From Bacteroidales bacterium (GTDB lineage Bacteria; Bacteroidota; Bacteroidia; Bacteroidales; P3): a DNA stretch of 64,000 bases. Both the position numbers and the translations under genes were made by a program. Where the stretch lies: positions 1 to 64,000 of the forward strand of contig JAFZPH010000024.1 in the NCBI GenBank assembly GCA_017550405.1. The letters run 5' to 3'. Every line of letters starts with the position of its first letter. Within the stretch, counting starts at the first letter, position 1. Below, one piece after another: positions 31,573-39,880 of the stretch. The notes below the pieces were generated by a model. The model ran no database searches. It had not been told where the DNA came from and saw only the letters and a list, made by a program, of their open reading frames with translations.

Positions 31573-32717
31573 GAATAGGTGTAAACACCCGTCTGCTCCT
31601 GCCCGGTAAAATGGACGGCATAGGCTGGTTTGCCGCTGAAACCCTGAAGCGGATAACCCATGCCCACCCCGAACATGACTTCTATTTCTTTTTCGACAGG
31701 AAATACGACTCCTCCTTCCTCTTCGGACCCAATGTCCATCCCGTGGTTCTCTGCCCTCAGGCCCGGCATCCAGTGCTGTGGTACCTGTTCTTCCAGTTCA
31801 GCATGAAGCATGTGCTGAGACGCTATAGGATAGACCTCCTCCTCTCGCCCGACGGCTATCTTCCCCTCGATGTCGAAGTGCCCACACTCACTGTCATCCA
31901 CGATTTAAATTTCGAGCACAGCAAGGACTACCTCAAGCCTTCGCATCAGCGTTACATGACCTACTTCTTCCCTCAGTTTGCACGCTACAGCACCCGCATA
32001 GCCACTGTGTCGGAGTTCTCCAAAAGCGATATCGCTGCCACCTACAACATCAATCCTGACAAAATCGATGTAGTGTACGACGGAGCCCACGAAGGCTATC
32101 GCCCCCTTTCGCAGCAGGAGCAACAGTCAACCCGTGCCCGATACACCGCCGGCAACCGATACTTTATATTCATCAGCACCATCCTCCGACGGAAAAACCT
32201 GGCCACACTGCTGACCGCTTTCGACCGCTTCAAGAACAGTGACACAGAGGGTATCAAACTGGTGGTGGTTGGCCACCGTGCATGGTGGAAAGACGAGCTG
32301 AAGCATGCCTACGACACCATGAAGCACAAGGAAGACGTGCTCCTCATAGGGCGGGCTGAGCCCGAAGAACTCTCCTTGCTGCTGGGGTCGTCGACAGCAC
32401 TGGTGTACCCCTCGCTATTCGAAGGCTTTGGCATCCCCATCCTCGAAGCTTTCCACGCCGAAGTGCCCGTGGTCACATCCAACACCACTTCCATGCCCGA
32501 GGTGGCCGGCGACGCAGCCCTGTTGGTTTCACCCACCGACACCGACCGTCTTACTGAAGCACTCGGTAGGCTGGCAACCGACCCCGCCCTGTGTGCAACC
32601 TTGGTGGAGCGAGGACGTAGGCAGCGTACACGCTTTGGTTGGGATATCACTGCCAACCTGCTATGGGATAGTGTGATGCGAACTATATCCAAGTCCAATC
32701 CAACCCCAGCAAAATGA
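31569..32717 (+). CDS. Family 4 glycosyltransferase
   Basis: The 382-residue GT-B enzyme probably adds a sugar to a lipid or surface polysaccharide intermediate at the inner face of the membrane. The N-terminal domain includes NTRLLLPGKMDGIGWF and VIHDLNFEHSKDYL. The C-terminal domain has STILRRKNLATLLTAF and the E-x7-E motif EGFGIPILEAF, which binds the nucleotide sugar, then TSNTTSMPEVAGDAALLV. Donor and acceptor are unknown. It overlaps both purN and the OmpA gene by four bases. Confidence 0.9.
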   Translation: MRIGVNTRLLLPGKMDGIGWFAAETLKRITHAHPEHDFYFFFDRKYDSSFLFGPNVHPVVLCPQARHPVLWYLFFQFSMKHVLRRYRIDLLLSPDGYLPLDVEVPTLTVIHDLNFEHSKDYLKPSHQRYMTYFFPQFARYSTRIATVSEFSKSDIAATYNINPDKIDVVYDGAHEGYRPLSQQEQQSTRARYTAGNRYFIFISTILRRKNLATLLTAFDRFKNSDTEGIKLVVVGHRAWWKDELKHAYDTMKHKEDVLLIGRAEPEELSLLLGSSTALVYPSLFEGFGIPILEAFHAEVPVVTSNTTSMPEVAGDAALLVSPTDTDRLTEALGRLATDPALCATLVERGRRQRTRFGWDITANLLWDSVMRTISKSNPTPAK

Positions 32718-33898
32718 AGCCCCTTCCCATACTGTCTGTTCTCCTTCTGCTGGCCACAGGTCTGCAAGCCCAGTCCACCACCGCGGCGGACACCTCCGAG
32801 CATACCAACTTGGTCTACAACGGGTCGTTCGAGGAATATCGCATGTGTCCCAAACGCATCGACGCCGTCGGAGTACTCTCCATTGTCGACTGCTGGTACC
32901 AGCCAACGAAGGGCAGCGCAGATTATTATAATGTATGTGGGAGCAAGGAATGCGGGGTGCCGGTCAATAAGCTTGGACGGCAGGAACCCCGCGACGGCGA
33001 TGGCTATTGTGGGATTTATTGCAGCCGGAACGACTATCGCGAGTATCTGCAAACCCGTCTGCGACGTACTCTGAGGGCTGGCGACAGCATTCGCCTCACC
33101 TTCTATGCCAGCCTGTCGGAGGAATCGACTGGTGCCGTGTCGACCCTCGCGGCTCTCTTTACCCATGAAAGAATCAGTGACACTGTACGCACACTCTTCC
33201 TCCACAAGGAGCAACGCCAGGTGGCCGACGGCATCACGCAGACCGTTGCATGGCCCTACGACCCCCAGATAGTCAACCCTGTTGAGCATCACCTCGTGAA
33301 TACCCGGGGGTGGGAGTGCATCACTGGGACATTTGTCGCCCAGGGAGGCGAACAGTACATTACCATCGGGAACTTCCACACGGCCGAACGGTCGGGTTAT
33401 ACCGACCCCGACTCGCTAACGCAGCTCCTGCCAGGAGCGTACTATTATATCGACGATGTGCGTGTGGAGTGCCTCAACTGCCCACCCCCCGAGGCTGACG
33501 ACCTTAACGTTGACTCCGCCTACCTCACTACCGAGCAGCCTTCGTTCAGTGTCGGCGGCACTTTCGTCCTCAAGGAAATCTTTTTCGAATTCGATAAGAG
33601 CACCCTCCTGCAGCAGTCCTATTTCGAATTGATGAAGCTCATGACGCTGCTCGACACCTATCCGGAAATGCAGATAGAAATAGGCGGGCACACCGATGGC
33701 AAAGGGTCGGAAGGCTACAACCAGCGCCTGTCGGAGAACCGGGCCAAGGCCGTAGTCGATTTTCTGGTGTCGAAAGGTGTCGACATCAAGCGTTTGAAAT
33801 ATAAGGGATACGGAAAGAGCATGCCCGTGGCATCCAACGACACCGACGAAGGCCGCGCCCTCAACCGCAGGGTGGAATTCCGAATCCTCGCTATGTAA
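32714..33898 (+). CDS. OmpA-family protein with N-terminal jelly-roll-like domain
   Basis: The 394-residue protein has a signal peptide (PILSVLLLLATGLQAQ), then a ~240-residue domain with LVYNGSFEEYRMCPKRI and YYYIDDVRVECL, the pattern of carbohydrate-binding-like beta-sandwiches in Bacteroidetes. A C-terminal OmpA domain (about 285-394) has FFEFDKSTLL, EIGGHTDGKGSEGYNQRLSE and NRAKAVVDFL, which bind peptidoglycan. It probably links the outer membrane or surface to the wall. It is the last gene of the purN-glycosyltransferase-OmpA run, with a weak hairpin behind it. Confidence 0.85.
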   Translation: MKPLPILSVLLLLATGLQAQSTTAADTSEHTNLVYNGSFEEYRMCPKRIDAVGVLSIVDCWYQPTKGSADYYNVCGSKECGVPVNKLGRQEPRDGDGYCGIYCSRNDYREYLQTRLRRTLRAGDSIRLTFYASLSEESTGAVSTLAALFTHERISDTVRTLFLHKEQRQVADGITQTVAWPYDPQIVNPVEHHLVNTRGWECITGTFVAQGGEQYITIGNFHTAERSGYTDPDSLTQLLPGAYYYIDDVRVECLNCPPPEADDLNVDSAYLTTEQPSFSVGGTFVLKEIFFEFDKSTLLQQSYFELMKLMTLLDTYPEMQIEIGGHTDGKGSEGYNQRLSENRAKAVVDFLVSKGVDIKRLKYKGYGKSMPVASNDTDEGRALNRRVEFRILAM

Positions 33899-33929
33899 CA
33901 GCTGCAAACACTGCTCCGGCTTGCAGTTG
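33899..33929 (+). terminator. Possible hairpin after the OmpA gene
   Basis: CAGCTGCAA pairs with TTGCAGTTG (one G-U) across 13 bases, directly after the stop. There is no U-run. The rest of 33930-34397 contains no convincing gene; it includes TTCAATCCTGCATTGT, also found near 51700. Confidence 0.35.
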
Positions 33930-34397
33930 TATCCTACTTCGTTTTCAACCCTTTCCAAAAAGCATCATCGTTTCTTTCTTTCCGCCTGCCGCCTCCTGCG
34001 GTGGTGCATCGCATCATATCCATGAGACCCTGTTTGCTGTATCGCTGCATAGTCGTTGCAGGCTGTTATGAGTCTCTGTTCATTCAATCCAGCGTGATGT
34101 ATCTTCATTGTATCAATACGACATTATCAAAATGTAGCTGTTCGTTCTTTTTCCGTTACCATGACGGACAACGTATGGACAAAGAAGAAAAAACGTACAA
34201 AGGAAGGAGGACGCTACTGCGAATCCGGTTCAATCCTGCATTGTGTTGACATATTCATTTGTGGTGGCCTGAAAAAGTAGGACAGGTGACCGGTTAGGGA
34301 TAAACAGAGATTGAAAAAAGGGGGAAGGAAGAGGGGCAATGCAAAGGATTGGCTGTTGAGACTGGAATCAATGGAAGAAAGGACTTGGAGGCAAAGG

Positions 34398-34442
34398 CAA
34401 AACAAAAGAGGTTGTCCGCTGTGGACAACCTCTTTTGTTTTG
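34398..34442 (-). terminator. Strong terminator of the 428-residue OmpA gene
   Basis: A perfect 20-bp stem (arms 34398-34417 and 34423-34442, loop GCTGT) with A/T-rich outer ends that supply a U-rich tail in both directions. Confidence 0.85.
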
Positions 34443-34459
34443 AGGGTATCGGATAATGA

Positions 34460-35746
34460 CTATTCGATGGTGCGATAGAAGGAGACACGGCGGTTGAGCC
34501 AGTAGTGGATGTCGCCGAAGGCAACGGTCTTGCCCTTCCAATCAACGGAGAGACGGTCGGCATCGACACCATACTTGTTAACCATGAGACGCTTGACCTC
34601 TTCGGCACGCTTCTGGGAGAGCTTCATGTTGTAAGCATCGGAAGCGGTGTAGTCGCAGAAACCAACGATGGTGAGTTTCAGGTCGGGGTTGTCCTTCATG
34701 ACACGGGAGATGGCCTTGACTTTGATCATCTCGTAGGAAGAGACGTGCCAATCGTCGTTAGCATAGAGGACGGAGAAGGGGAGAGCATAGTAGTTGAGCT
34801 GGTCGGCTTTGAGTTTGTTGAGGATGTTGTTCAAGCTGTCGGAGACACGCTGAGCGCGGATGAGTTCATCCTTGTTGACGTTGTTTGCTTGGGCAGTGAG
34901 TTTCTCGATTTGGTCTTTAAGTTTCTTCTCGTTATTCTGTGCTTGGGCAAGTTCGTCTTTCACAGCCTCGTTCTCAGCAGTGAGAGCGTCGAAGTTCTCC
35001 TTGGTGAGGAGAGCGCGCTGGGCGATGAGCTCTCTGTCGGCAGAGGTGATGCCAAGGTGGAAGAGGTAACCAACAGTGGCCAGGAAGTCGGTGTGGTGAA
35101 CGCCAACGCCTTTTTTCCAGAAAGCGGGGGCATCGCCGATAACATCGCCTTCAAGTTCGAAATAGAGGAGGTCGTTGTCGCAGACACGGTAGCTGGCACC
35201 GATACCGGCGTCGAACTGGATACCCCAGTTGTACATGGCGCGGGCTTGGTTGATGCTCCATGCCAATCCACCACCTGCAAAAACGTAGATGGAGAAGCGG
35301 CGGTTGGGATCCCAGTTGTGGAAAGAGTTGTTCAGAGAGAACACATAGTCAGCAGTGACTGCGAAGTGTCTGTCCATGGTAAGGGCAGAGTCGGTAACGC
35401 CCCAGTGGGAGACCCAAGGATTGGCTTGTCTTTGTTTATCGTAGCCTTTGTTGGAATTGAGCACGCTGGGCCAGTTGCCACGGATGCGGAAGAAAGTACC
35501 GCGGTCGATTTCTTTCTGGAGGGTAATTCCGGGACCAAAGTTCAAGCCGCCACCCCAGAAAGGACTGTTGACATTGTAGAATTGCTTCACATCGGGCTCG
35601 TACATCAGGGAGATGTTCGGACCGATACTCCAATTGCTCCAGAAACCATACTGAGGATACTCGGGAACCTCCTTCTGGGCAAAGGCACTGCCTGCAAAAG
35701 CTATCATGCAGAACAGTACCGCGAGTTTTGATACTTTTTTCAACAT
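34460..35746 (-). CDS. OmpA-family outer-membrane protein with barrel and coiled coil
   Basis: The 428-residue protein has a signal peptide (LAVLFCMIAFAGSAFAQ) and an N-terminal eight-strand-like barrel of about 230 residues (FWSNWSIGPNISLMYEPD, GGGLNFGPGITLQKEI). A coiled coil follows (KDELAQAQNNEKKLKDQIEK). The C-terminal OmpA-like region has LKLTIVGFCDYTASDAYNMK and LSQKRAEEVKRLM. The Asp and Arg that bind peptidoglycan are less canonical than in the other OmpA proteins here. It is likely an abundant structural porin of the OprF type. It has its own promoter and a strong terminator. Confidence 0.88.
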   Translation of the reverse strand: MLKKVSKLAVLFCMIAFAGSAFAQKEVPEYPQYGFWSNWSIGPNISLMYEPDVKQFYNVNSPFWGGGLNFGPGITLQKEIDRGTFFRIRGNWPSVLNSNKGYDKQRQANPWVSHWGVTDSALTMDRHFAVTADYVFSLNNSFHNWDPNRRFSIYVFAGGGLAWSINQARAMYNWGIQFDAGIGASYRVCDNDLLYFELEGDVIGDAPAFWKKGVGVHHTDFLATVGYLFHLGITSADRELIAQRALLTKENFDALTAENEAVKDELAQAQNNEKKLKDQIEKLTAQANNVNKDELIRAQRVSDSLNNILNKLKADQLNYYALPFSVLYANDDWHVSSYEMIKVKAISRVMKDNPDLKLTIVGFCDYTASDAYNMKLSQKRAEEVKRLMVNKYGVDADRLSVDWKGKTVAFGDIHYWLNRRVSFYRTIE

Positions 35747-35794
35747 AATGATATTCTTTGTGTTATTATTGTTTTTTGTCTATGTTTCAAATTG

Positions 35795-35802
35795 CAAAGA
35801 TA
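35795..35802 (-). promoter_or_regulatory. Promoter of the 428-residue OmpA gene
   Basis: GTATCTTTGCA on the minus strand, 48 bases before the ATG, next to a long A/T tract. Confidence 0.6.
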
Positions 35803-35916
35803 CAACTTTTTTTTTACAAATCATTTTTTTTTGTTTGATATTCATTTTTTTTCTGCTTTTTAACCCCTTGCGGCAGGGGGTTCGTCGACTTTTTCGAGGG
35901 CGAATGAGATTTATTC

Positions 35917-35946
35917 TTGCTGAATCACTTTTTTTGTGTATATTTG
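35917..35946 (+). promoter_or_regulatory. pgi promoter
   Basis: TTG (35917-35919), a 19-base spacer and TATATTTG (35939-35946), 25 bases before the pgi ATG. Confidence 0.6.
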
Positions 35947-35971
35947 CAAATTATTTCAATCCTATATTATT

Positions 35972-37291
35972 ATGAAAACAATTAGTTTGGATATTCAGCA
36001 TTTGTCCCACTTTTGTGGTGACACAGACTTGTCGGCCATGAGTGCCGAAGTATTGAAAGCCAGAAAAGTATTGATGGAAGGCAGTGGTAGAGGGAATGAT
36101 TTTCTTGGTTGGGTGACACTTCCAGAGGATGTGACGCCGCAATTGGTTGATGATATAAAGAGCGAAGTGGCCCGCTTGTCGTCGAAGGCCAAGGTCTTTG
36201 TTGTGGTGGGCATTGGCGGTAGTTATCTGGGAGCAAGGGCTGTTATTGAGGCCTTGCAGTCGGAGTTTGCTCCTGTGCTGCGTGACGGGAAGTTCCCTCT
36301 CGTGGTGTATGCAGGCCATACGCTGAGCGAGGATTATTACTGCCAGTTGATGGAATTGCTTGAGCGGGAGGATTATGCTGTGGCTGTTATTTCCAAGTCC
36401 GGTACCACGACGGAGCCTGCTGTAGCTTTCCGCATTATTAAGGCTCATTTGGAGAAGAAGTACGGCAAGGCTGAGGCGGCTCAGCGGATTGTTGCCATCA
36501 CCGATGCCCGTAAGGGTGCATTGCACGATATTGCTGTGCAGGAGGGTTACCATACGTATGTTATTCCCGACAATGTGGGTGGCAGATTCTCGGTGTTGAC
36601 TCCGGTGGGTTTGCTGCCTATTGCAATGGCCGGGTATGATATTAACATGCTGTTGCAGGGTGCCCGCGATATGCGCCGTCTATGCGTGGAGAAGGATAAG
36701 CTGGAAGAGAATCCGGCGCTGCTGTATGCGGCTGTACGCAATGTGCTGTACCGCAAAGGGCGGAAGGTTGAGATATTGGAGAATTTCGTGCCCCAGTTGA
36801 AGTATTTGAGCGAGTGGTGGAAGCAGCTTTATGGCGAGAGCGAGGGCAAGGAAGGCAAGGGTATTCTTCCGCACAGCCTGAGTTTCACGACCGACCTTCA
36901 TTCGATGGGACAGTATGTTCAGGAGGGTGAGAGGTTGATGTTTGAAACGGTTCTGAGTGTGGCACATCCCTGTCATTCGGTCGCTATCCCGGACGACGAG
37001 CAGAATTTGGACGGCATTAATTATTTGTTGGGCAAGTCGCTCACGGAGATTAACCACAATGCTGAGTTGGGAACGATTCTCGCCCATTGCGACGGCGGGG
37101 TCCCGGTTTTGAGAATTGAGGTGCCCCAGGTTGATGAGTATTATCTCGGGCAGTTGATATATTTCTTTGAGTTTGCCTGCGGTGTGAGCGGATATGTGCT
37201 TGGGGTGAATCCTTTCGACCAACCGGGTGTCGAAGCATATAAGAAGAATATGTTCCGCCTGCTGGGTAAACCCGGCTATGCCGACAAGTAA
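35972..37291 (+). CDS. pgi: Glucose-6-phosphate isomerase
   Basis: The 439-residue enzyme interconverts glucose 6-phosphate and fructose 6-phosphate in glycolysis and gluconeogenesis. The ATG at 35972 (MKTISLDIQHLSHF) is chosen because the promoter -7 box lies just inside the upstream extension of the frame. VVGIGGSYLGARAVIEAL, AVISKSGTTTEPAVAFRI, GGRFSVLTPVGLLPIA and LLGKSLTEINHNAELGT supply the phosphate- and sugar-binding sites. The length fits the short bacterial class (about 440-450). A shared hairpin with ssb follows. Confidence 0.96.
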   Translation: MKTISLDIQHLSHFCGDTDLSAMSAEVLKARKVLMEGSGRGNDFLGWVTLPEDVTPQLVDDIKSEVARLSSKAKVFVVVGIGGSYLGARAVIEALQSEFAPVLRDGKFPLVVYAGHTLSEDYYCQLMELLEREDYAVAVISKSGTTTEPAVAFRIIKAHLEKKYGKAEAAQRIVAITDARKGALHDIAVQEGYHTYVIPDNVGGRFSVLTPVGLLPIAMAGYDINMLLQGARDMRRLCVEKDKLEENPALLYAAVRNVLYRKGRKVEILENFVPQLKYLSEWWKQLYGESEGKEGKGILPHSLSFTTDLHSMGQYVQEGERLMFETVLSVAHPCHSVAIPDDEQNLDGINYLLGKSLTEINHNAELGTILAHCDGGVPVLRIEVPQVDEYYLGQLIYFFEFACGVSGYVLGVNPFDQPGVEAYKKNMFRLLGKPGYADK

Positions 37292-37309
37292 TACGTTTTG
37301 TATATATGC

Positions 37310-37348
37310 AATAAGTGCCGGCTACGTCTAGTTTAGCCGGCACTTATT
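37310..37348. terminator. Bidirectional terminator between pgi and ssb
   Basis: AATAAGTGCCGGCT and AGCCGGCACTTATT pair perfectly (14 bp) around an 11-base loop, between convergent pgi and ssb. Confidence 0.8.
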
Positions 37349-37352
37349 CATT

Positions 37353-37799
37353 TCAGAACGGAAGGTCTCCGAGGGGGGCAGTGTCGTTGTTAAGGATGGC
37401 GGACAGCGGGTCGGGCTCGTGGTTGCTGGACTCCTCGGGTCGGGGGCGGTTGCCCAAAACAGTGAAATTGTCGGCTACCACTTCGGTGATGTAACGCTTG
37501 TTGCCGTCTTTGTCCTCCCACGAACGGGTTTGGAGCTTGCCTTCGACATAGATCTGGGTGCCTTTGCGGAGAATCTTTTCAGCGATCTCTGCGAGGGTTC
37601 GCCAACACACCACGTTGTGCCATTCGGTTTGTTCGATACGCTCTCCATCGCGGTTGCGGCGGTATTCGGTGGTGGCAAGTGGGAATGACGCTTTCTTTAC
37701 CAAATTGGATGCTTCGTCGTTGCGGTCTTGGGGGAAGGCTACGACATCCGGGTTCTTTCCCAAATTGCCAATAAGTATGACTTTATTTACGCCTATCAT
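37353..37799 (-). CDS. ssb: Single-stranded DNA-binding protein
   Basis: The 148-residue protein coats single-stranded DNA during replication and repair. The OB-fold is clear: VNKVILIGNLGKNPDV, SFPLATTEYRR, TEWHNVVCWRTLAEIAEK and LRKGTQIYVEGKLQTRSW. A short flexible linker leads to an acidic end, PLGDLPF, equivalent to the DDDIPF tip that recruits partner proteins. It lies 113 bases downstream of mutY, an arrangement common in Bacteroidetes, but a TATCTTTG box in the gap shows it can be transcribed alone. Confidence 0.96.
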   Translation of the reverse strand: MIGVNKVILIGNLGKNPDVVAFPQDRNDEASNLVKKASFPLATTEYRRNRDGERIEQTEWHNVVCWRTLAEIAEKILRKGTQIYVEGKLQTRSWEDKDGNKRYITEVVADNFTVLGNRPRPEESSNHEPDPLSAILNNDTAPLGDLPF

Positions 37800-37870
37800 G
37801 TATTGAATAGTTTAGTTCTTTAGCATTTTCAAGTTTTAAATAATGTAGCTTTTGCCACATTAAGATGGTG

Positions 37871-37878
37871 CAAAGATA
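37871..37878 (-). promoter_or_regulatory. ssb promoter
   Basis: TTATCTTTGCACC on the minus strand, 71 bases before the ssb ATG. Confidence 0.6.
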
Positions 37879-37912
37879 ATATTTTTTTGTCAAACTGAGA
37901 GAGTAAAGATAT

Positions 37913-38968
37913 TCACATTTCCGACAAGTATCTGTCTATCAAACGCGAAATGGGGAGAGTTTTTATGTCGGCGATGGCAATTTGGACCATATATTGTGGT
38001 ATTTTGCGGGGTTGGCGATTGAATTTTACATGTAGAAATCGGGCTTTGATGGTGCGGTGGGTAAGTTGGTGTGTGTATTCGGGGCCGCATTGGATGGAGA
38101 GAGGCTTTTCGCCAAACCATTCGATGATTTTCTTCTCGGCCGTGGCCAAAAGGTGTTGGGGAGGGATGGGCTGGGTGGTCTCGAACAGCGGAGGCTCGTA
38201 AAGGCCTTGCCAGATGTCGCCAGGCCCGCGCTGATGCATGAGCATGGTTTGTCGGGGTAGTTCCCAGCGTGTGTCGAAATAGTAGAAGTAGCGTGTGATT
38301 GCCTGTTTGTGGAGGGGTTTTGCAGGGAGTAAAGAGACTATGCCCTCTTTGCAGGCGACACACTCCTGTCGGAAGATGCAGGATGAGCAGTCGGGTCCAA
38401 TGGGTTTGCAGTAGATGGAACCGAAGTCCATGATGGCTTGGTTGAACAGGTCTGGGCGTTTGGTGTCGATGAGTTTGGACAAGAGTGTTTCGAACTCACG
38501 GTAGGCGGCAGCAGTGCCTATGGGGGTGTGGATTCCATACAGGCGTGCGATGAACCTGTAGACGTTCCCGTCAATGACAGGGTAGGGGAGCCGGAAGGCA
38601 AATGAGGCGATGGCGGCAGCGGTATAGGAACCGACACCTTTGAGGGATAGGATGCCTTTGTAGGTGTTTGGGAATATGCCGTCTAAATCGTATGCGATGT
38701 GGCGTGCGGCGGCATGGAGGTTCCGGGCTCGGGTGTAATAGCCGAGGCCTTGCCAGCTTTTCAACACCTGTTCGGTGGTGGCTGCTGCAAGAAGGCGGAC
38801 GGTGGGGTATTCCTGTATAAAATGATGATAGTAGTCGAGTCCCTGTTCTATCCGTGTCTGCTGAAGGATAATCTCGGACAGCCAGATGCGGTATGGGTCG
38901 TCGGTGTTGCGCCAGGGCAGGTCGCGTCCATTCTCATGATACCAGTTTATGATTTTCTCAGCAAACAT
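37913..38968 (-). CDS. mutY: A/G-specific adenine glycosylase
   Basis: The 351-residue enzyme removes adenine paired with 8-oxoguanine. It shows EIILQQTRIEQGLDYY (catalytic Glu), the helix-hairpin-helix LKGVGSYTAAAIASFAF, and VIDGNVYRFIARLYG with the catalytic Asp. The iron-sulfur cluster is C-x6-C-x2-C-x5-C in CKPIGPDCSSCIFRQEC. The last ~120 residues form the NUDIX-like domain that reads 8-oxoG. Nothing is missing. It is read leftward toward ssb and is divergent from rpmB. A perfect dyad ATACAGCTGTAT (39090-39101) lies in the divergent gap. Confidence 0.95.
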   Translation of the reverse strand: MFAEKIINWYHENGRDLPWRNTDDPYRIWLSEIILQQTRIEQGLDYYHHFIQEYPTVRLLAAATTEQVLKSWQGLGYYTRARNLHAAARHIAYDLDGIFPNTYKGILSLKGVGSYTAAAIASFAFRLPYPVIDGNVYRFIARLYGIHTPIGTAAAYREFETLLSKLIDTKRPDLFNQAIMDFGSIYCKPIGPDCSSCIFRQECVACKEGIVSLLPAKPLHKQAITRYFYYFDTRWELPRQTMLMHQRGPGDIWQGLYEPPLFETTQPIPPQHLLATAEKKIIEWFGEKPLSIQCGPEYTHQLTHRTIKARFLHVKFNRQPRKIPQYMVQIAIADIKTLPISRLIDRYLSEM

Positions 38969-39156
38969 GAAGGGGCCAATTTTTCGTTTTTGAGGGTCGT
39001 TTTTGTGAGTTTTGAACAGGTTATTCAGCCATAACTACTTGAAAAAGCAGTGTTAAATCTTTGTTTTTGATTTTTTGTAATATAGTGTAATACAGCTGTA
39101 TAGTTTTTACGATATGTTAAATAATTCTTTTTGCTCTGTTTTGGGACTCCAATTTT

Positions 39157-39187
39157 TTTGCCAATTCAAAAAAAAGTCCGACTTTTG
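39157..39187 (+). promoter_or_regulatory. rpmB-rpsU promoter
   Basis: TTTG (39157-39160), 19-base spacer, GACTTTTG (39180-39187), 66 bases before rpmB. Confidence 0.6.
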
Positions 39188-39253
39188 CACCCGCTTTCCG
39201 AGAAAGAAAGCACGTGTAAGTAACGATAAAAATTAAATAAAAGTATATAGAAT

Positions 39254-39493
39254 ATGTCAAAGATTTGTGAAATTACCGGCAAAAAAGTGATTCGTGGCAA
39301 CAATGTGTCACATTCGCGCATCCATACTAAGCGCACCTTTTCTCCCAACCTGCAGACCAAAAAGTTCTACATTCCCGAAGAGGATATGTGGATTACCCTG
39401 AAGGTCAGTGCAAAGGGCATGCGTATCATCAATAAGAAAGGCATTCTTGCCGCTCTTAACGATGCAGCTGCTCAAGGTCACCTGCAGTTCTAA
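39254..39493 (+). CDS. rpmB: Large-subunit ribosomal protein bL28
   Basis: The 79-residue protein (MSKICEITGKKVIRGNNVSH) is a small basic component of the 50S subunit. SRIHTKRTFSPNLQTKKFY and KVSAKGMRIINKKG are standard bL28 segments. In most Bacteroidetes rpmB is followed by rpmG; here rpsU follows after 66 bases and no bL33 gene is present in the window. Confidence 0.96.
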   Translation: MSKICEITGKKVIRGNNVSHSRIHTKRTFSPNLQTKKFYIPEEDMWITLKVSAKGMRIINKKGILAALNDAAAQGHLQF

Positions 39494-39542
39494 GACGAAG
39501 ACAATGAGAGTCTAAATAAACATTTTTTATCAATCCCTAACA

Positions 39543-39552
39543 AGAAAGAGGT
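39543..39552 (+). promoter_or_regulatory. Extended Shine-Dalgarno-like site of rpsU
   Basis: AGAAAGAGGT lies seven bases before the rpsU ATG and differs from the full anti-SD complement AGAAAGGAGGT by one missing G. Most genes in this window have no SD. Confidence 0.55.
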
Positions 39553-39559
39553 ATCAACA

Positions 39560-39757
39560 ATGATTGTAGTTCCTATTAAAGAAGGTGAAAACATCGAAAA
39601 AGCCCTGAAGAAATTAAAGAGAAAATTCGAAAAAACCGGTGTCGTGAAAGAACTTCGCGAGCGCCAGAAATTTACGAAACCTTCCGTAATCAACCGGGAA
39701 CGCAGACAGAAGGCCATCTACGTTCAGCATCTGCGTCAGCAGGAGCTCGACAAGTAG
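39560..39757 (+). CDS. rpsU: Small-subunit ribosomal protein bS21
   Basis: The 65-residue basic protein (IVVPIKEGENIEKALKKLKR, then KFEKTGVVKELRERQKF) joins the 30S platform next to the anti-Shine-Dalgarno end of 16S rRNA. The tail IYVQHLRQQELDK is typical of Bacteroidetes. In this phylum bS21 helps hide the anti-SD, and its own mRNA often keeps a strong SD for feedback control; the site at 39543-39552 fits that model. It is probably co-transcribed with rpmB and ends at a hairpin. Confidence 0.95.
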   Translation: MIVVPIKEGENIEKALKKLKRKFEKTGVVKELRERQKFTKPSVINRERRQKAIYVQHLRQQELDK

Positions 39758-39782
39758 TGGAGTCTGCATGAATCAGTCTAAG

Positions 39783-39810
39783 GGCAGGCCTGTTGAGGGC
39801 TTGCCTTTTT
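39783..39810 (+). terminator. Terminator of rpmB-rpsU
   Basis: GGCAGGCC pairs with GGCTTGCC (one G-U) across a short loop, followed by TTTTT. Confidence 0.75.
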
Positions 39811-39880
39811 ATTTGATATCTTGTGGCAGTGGGCCATTGCCGGTAAGGCAATAATAATCCACCTTGTCCGTTATCACCTT

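Noticed and set aside
34505..35731. 408-codon frame opposite the OmpA gene
   Set aside because: Antisense shadow; the OmpA gene has signal peptide, promoter and terminator in the other direction.
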